This document shows positions 16,150 through 18,027 of a stretch of DNA of 18,027 nt, piece by piece; the stretch's first letter is position 1, and the number at the start of each line of letters is the position of its first letter. Under the pieces are notes generated by a model. It was not told where the DNA came from, ran no database searches, and was given only the letters and a program-made list of their open reading frames with translations. The translations under genes and the position numbers were made by a program. The DNA is from Geminocystis sp050753365 (GTDB lineage: Bacteria > Cyanobacteriota > Cyanobacteriia > Cyanobacteriales > Cyanobacteriaceae): the NCBI RefSeq assembly GCF_050753365.1, contig NZ_JBLZFY010000085.1, positions 1-18,027 on the forward strand, in the 5' to 3' direction.

Positions 16150-16494
16150 ATTATTTACCCCTTTTGACAATATGTAAAGTTTTGTTAACCCTTTTTTATA
16201 TCATATCAAATTTTGAGTTGTTATCGGAATTGAGCAAATAGAGATTAATCAAAAATTCAGACTGTTCTACATTAGTTATGATAAATTAATAGCAAATAAT
16301 TAATATAAACTTTACTAAATATGACTTTGATTATTTTAAAAATGAAATTATTATATATTGACAGTTTCAATTTAACCTAATATCCAGCTAAATAATGATG
16401 CAATCTAAACTTTTCGAGAATATGGAGTTTAAATCTATCTGTTCACTGATAAACTAATGTTTGTATTTAACACTTATATTAAATTTATATTCTA
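16150..16494. other. Divergent intergenic region
   Basis: AT-rich, with no credible reading frame beyond about 20 codons and no RNA gene recognised. TTGACA at 16358-16363 is a good -35 for the plus-strand phosphatase gene, but the -10 at 17-nt spacing (TATCCA, 16381-16386) is poor, so a promoter here is tentative. The leader to the ATG at 16495 has no visible Shine-Dalgarno sequence. Confidence 0.45.
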
Positions 16495-17832
16495 ATGACT
16501 ACCCGTGTAATTATAGTTCGTCATGGTCAAAGTAGCTACAATGCACAAAAAATGATTCAAGGACGTTGTAATGAATCTGTGATAACGGAAAAAGGCGAAC
16601 AACAAGCTAATTTGCTCGGAAATGCCCTAAAATCGATCGAATTTGACGGTTTCTATTGTAGCCCCCTTCAAAGAGCGCATAAAACAGCCCAAATTATTCA
16701 AGAATTAAATGATCATAATCCTAATCTGATCGTTGCCGAAAAATTAAGAGAAATCAATCTTCCTATCTGGGAAAAATGGAAAAAAGAAGACGTAAAAAGA
16801 GAATATCCCGAAGAATATCGCCTTTGGAAAGAAAAACCCCATGAGTTAAAGATGACAGTGGAGGGGAAGGACTTTTATCCCGTGTTGGATTTATACCGTC
16901 AAGCGCAGGAATTTTGGCAAGAAATCATCCCCCAACATCATAACCAAACTATTTTAATAACTGCTCACAATGGCATTAATCGTTGTTTAATTTTAACCGC
17001 CTTGGGAATGTCTGCTAGTTATTATCACACTATTCAACAGTCTAATTGCTGTATTAATGTCCTTAATTTTAGTGGTAATTTCGGCGATGCTGTGCAGTTA
17101 GAATCATTAAATCAAACATCTCATTTAGGGATGCCTTTACCAGATTTTCGCCCTGAACAAAAACAAGGTTTAAGGTTATTATTAGTACGTCATGGAGAAA
17201 CAGAATGGAATAGAATGTCGAGATTTCAGGGAGTTAAAGATATTCCTCTCAATGATAACGGCAGACAACAGGCACAAAAAGCAGGAGATTTTCTCAAGGA
17301 TATTAAGATCGATTTTGCGGTGACGAGTCCATTATTACGCCCTAAAGAAACCGCCGAAATTATTTTACAAAATCATCCAAATATCAGTCTTACTACTAAG
17401 AAAGATTTAGAAGAAATATCTCACGGTTTATGGGAGGGTAAATTAGAGAAAGAAATTGAAGCAGAATATCCGGGCTTGTTAAATGAATGGAAAGAAAAAC
17501 CTGAAACAGTGCAGATGCCTGAAGGGGAAAATTTAGATCAAGTTTGGGAAAGAGCAGTCAATTCTTGGCATGAAATCATCAAAGAAAACCTAGAAGAAGG
17601 CAAAATGAAGACTGGTTTAGTAACTGCTCATGATGCAATTAATAAGGTTATTATCTGTTATTTACTAGGTTTAAAATCTGCTAATTTTTGGAATATTAAA
17701 CAAGGAAATGGAGCGGTAACGGTTATCGATTATCCTCAAGGTTTGGATGGTATGCCCATTTGTCAGGCGATGAATATTACTAGCCATCTTAGTAACAGTG
17801 TATTCGATCGAACTGCCGCCGGGGCGCTTTAA
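16495..17832 (+). CDS. Double histidine-phosphatase (phosphoglycerate-mutase-like) protein
   Basis: 445 residues with two complete histidine-phosphatase domains. The N-terminal domain (1-205) has IIVRHGQSSYN, SPLQRAHKTA, Glu in REINLPIWE and second-His motif TAHNGINR. The C-terminal domain (225-430) has LLVRHGETEWN, SPLLRPKETAE, Glu in EISHGLWEG and TAHDAINK. Both active sites look intact: phosphohistidine His, two Arg, acid Glu and second His. Proteins named phosphoglycerate mutase in cyanobacteria include phosphoserine phosphatases of the serine pathway; the GLWEG and TAHD-type motifs fit a phosphatase better than a true 2,3-BPG-dependent mutase, but the substrate cannot be fixed. A short linker with MPLPDFRPEQKQG joins the domains. 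It appears to be a single-gene unit. Confidence 0.85.
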   Translation: MTTRVIIVRHGQSSYNAQKMIQGRCNESVITEKGEQQANLLGNALKSIEFDGFYCSPLQRAHKTAQIIQELNDHNPNLIVAEKLREINLPIWEKWKKEDVKREYPEEYRLWKEKPHELKMTVEGKDFYPVLDLYRQAQEFWQEIIPQHHNQTILITAHNGINRCLILTALGMSASYYHTIQQSNCCINVLNFSGNFGDAVQLESLNQTSHLGMPLPDFRPEQKQGLRLLLVRHGETEWNRMSRFQGVKDIPLNDNGRQQAQKAGDFLKDIKIDFAVTSPLLRPKETAEIILQNHPNISLTTKKDLEEISHGLWEGKLEKEIEAEYPGLLNEWKEKPETVQMPEGENLDQVWERAVNSWHEIIKENLEEGKMKTGLVTAHDAINKVIICYLLGLKSANFWNIKQGNGAVTVIDYPQGLDGMPICQAMNITSHLSNSVFDRTAAGAL

Positions 17833-17892
17833 TAAGGAAATAGCTCGATCGAACTTGCATAGATTCCAGAAATCATACTTTTGAATTTGTAG

Positions 17893-17913
17893 GGGTTGAA
17901 TACTATTCAACCC
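17893..17913. repeat. GGGTT...AACCC hairpin after the phosphatase gene
   Basis: GGGTTGAATA-C-TATTCAACCC is a perfect 10-bp inverted repeat with one central base, preceded by TTGTAG. It shares the GTAGGGGTT arm with the minus-strand reading of 76-95. It lies 60 bp past the stop and may act as a terminator, but no U-run follows. Nothing else is recognised up to 18027. Confidence 0.6.
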
Positions 17914-18027
17914 TCATATATTTAAGATCCCACATTCCGCACGTCATCTAGTATTATAAGAAAAATATAAACAAATCTCCTAACTTATCAAGTAAAAATA
18001 CTGAGTTTTGTTTTGTTCTGTTTAATA

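Overview
The window comes from an AT-rich cyanobacterium. The evidence is a 38-residue psbI gene (photosystem II), a cyanobacterial-type NADP isocitrate dehydrogenase, a FurC/PerR-type Fur regulator, a NarL-family regulator of the Rre1/Ycf29 type and a DUF3685/Ycf55-like protein. CGATCG is strongly over-represented, usually inside TCGATCGA rather than the classical HIP1 octamer GCGATCGC. Together with the low GC, this suggests a unicellular Geminocystis/Cyanobacterium-like lineage. That placement is inference.

Layout, left to right. Positions 1-289 are a repeat-rich intergenic region ahead of perR (+). A DUF3685/Ycf55-like gene (+), icd (+) and psbI (+) follow, separated by heptamer tandem repeats and small palindromes. 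On the minus strand, 7911 down to 4781 holds four genes read in this order: a ZorA-like MotA/ExbB-fold protein with a long helical tail, a small antitoxin-like protein, a PIN-domain toxin-like nuclease, and a ZorB-like MotB/OmpA protein. Next come an enolase-superfamily OSB synthase/NSAR-type gene (+), an Rre1-like response regulator (-), a small PD-(D/E)XK nuclease (+) and a very unusual 858-residue protein (-). That protein joins a cyclic-nucleotide-binding-like domain, a degenerate sigma-54-activator-type AAA+ domain and a NosR/NapH-like multi-TM polyferredoxin domain. The window ends with a NYN-domain (LabA/DUF88) protein (+), a HlyD/RND-type membrane fusion protein (-) and a double histidine-phosphatase protein (+).

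Most genes look like single transcription units in convergent or divergent pairs. The only multi-gene operon candidate is the ZorA/antitoxin/PIN/ZorB cluster. It has the proton-driven motor pair of the Zorya anti-phage system but none of the usual cytoplasmic partners (ZorC/D, ZorE or ZorF/G). A PIN nuclease with a small partner sits in their place, between the two motor genes. This is the best candidate for an undescribed system; insertion of a selfish toxin-antitoxin pair is the main alternative.

Intergenic DNA shows a consistent style. There are 7-bp tandem repeats (TGAGTAA, TGAATAG, TGAAGAA and TAAGAAT types), some starting in or overlapping stop codons. There are also GGGTT...AACCC palindromes and a dispersed 23-25 bp element found near 2.8, 9.3-9.5 and 13.8-13.9 kb. 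No rRNA, tRNA, CRISPR array or complete insertion sequence was seen.
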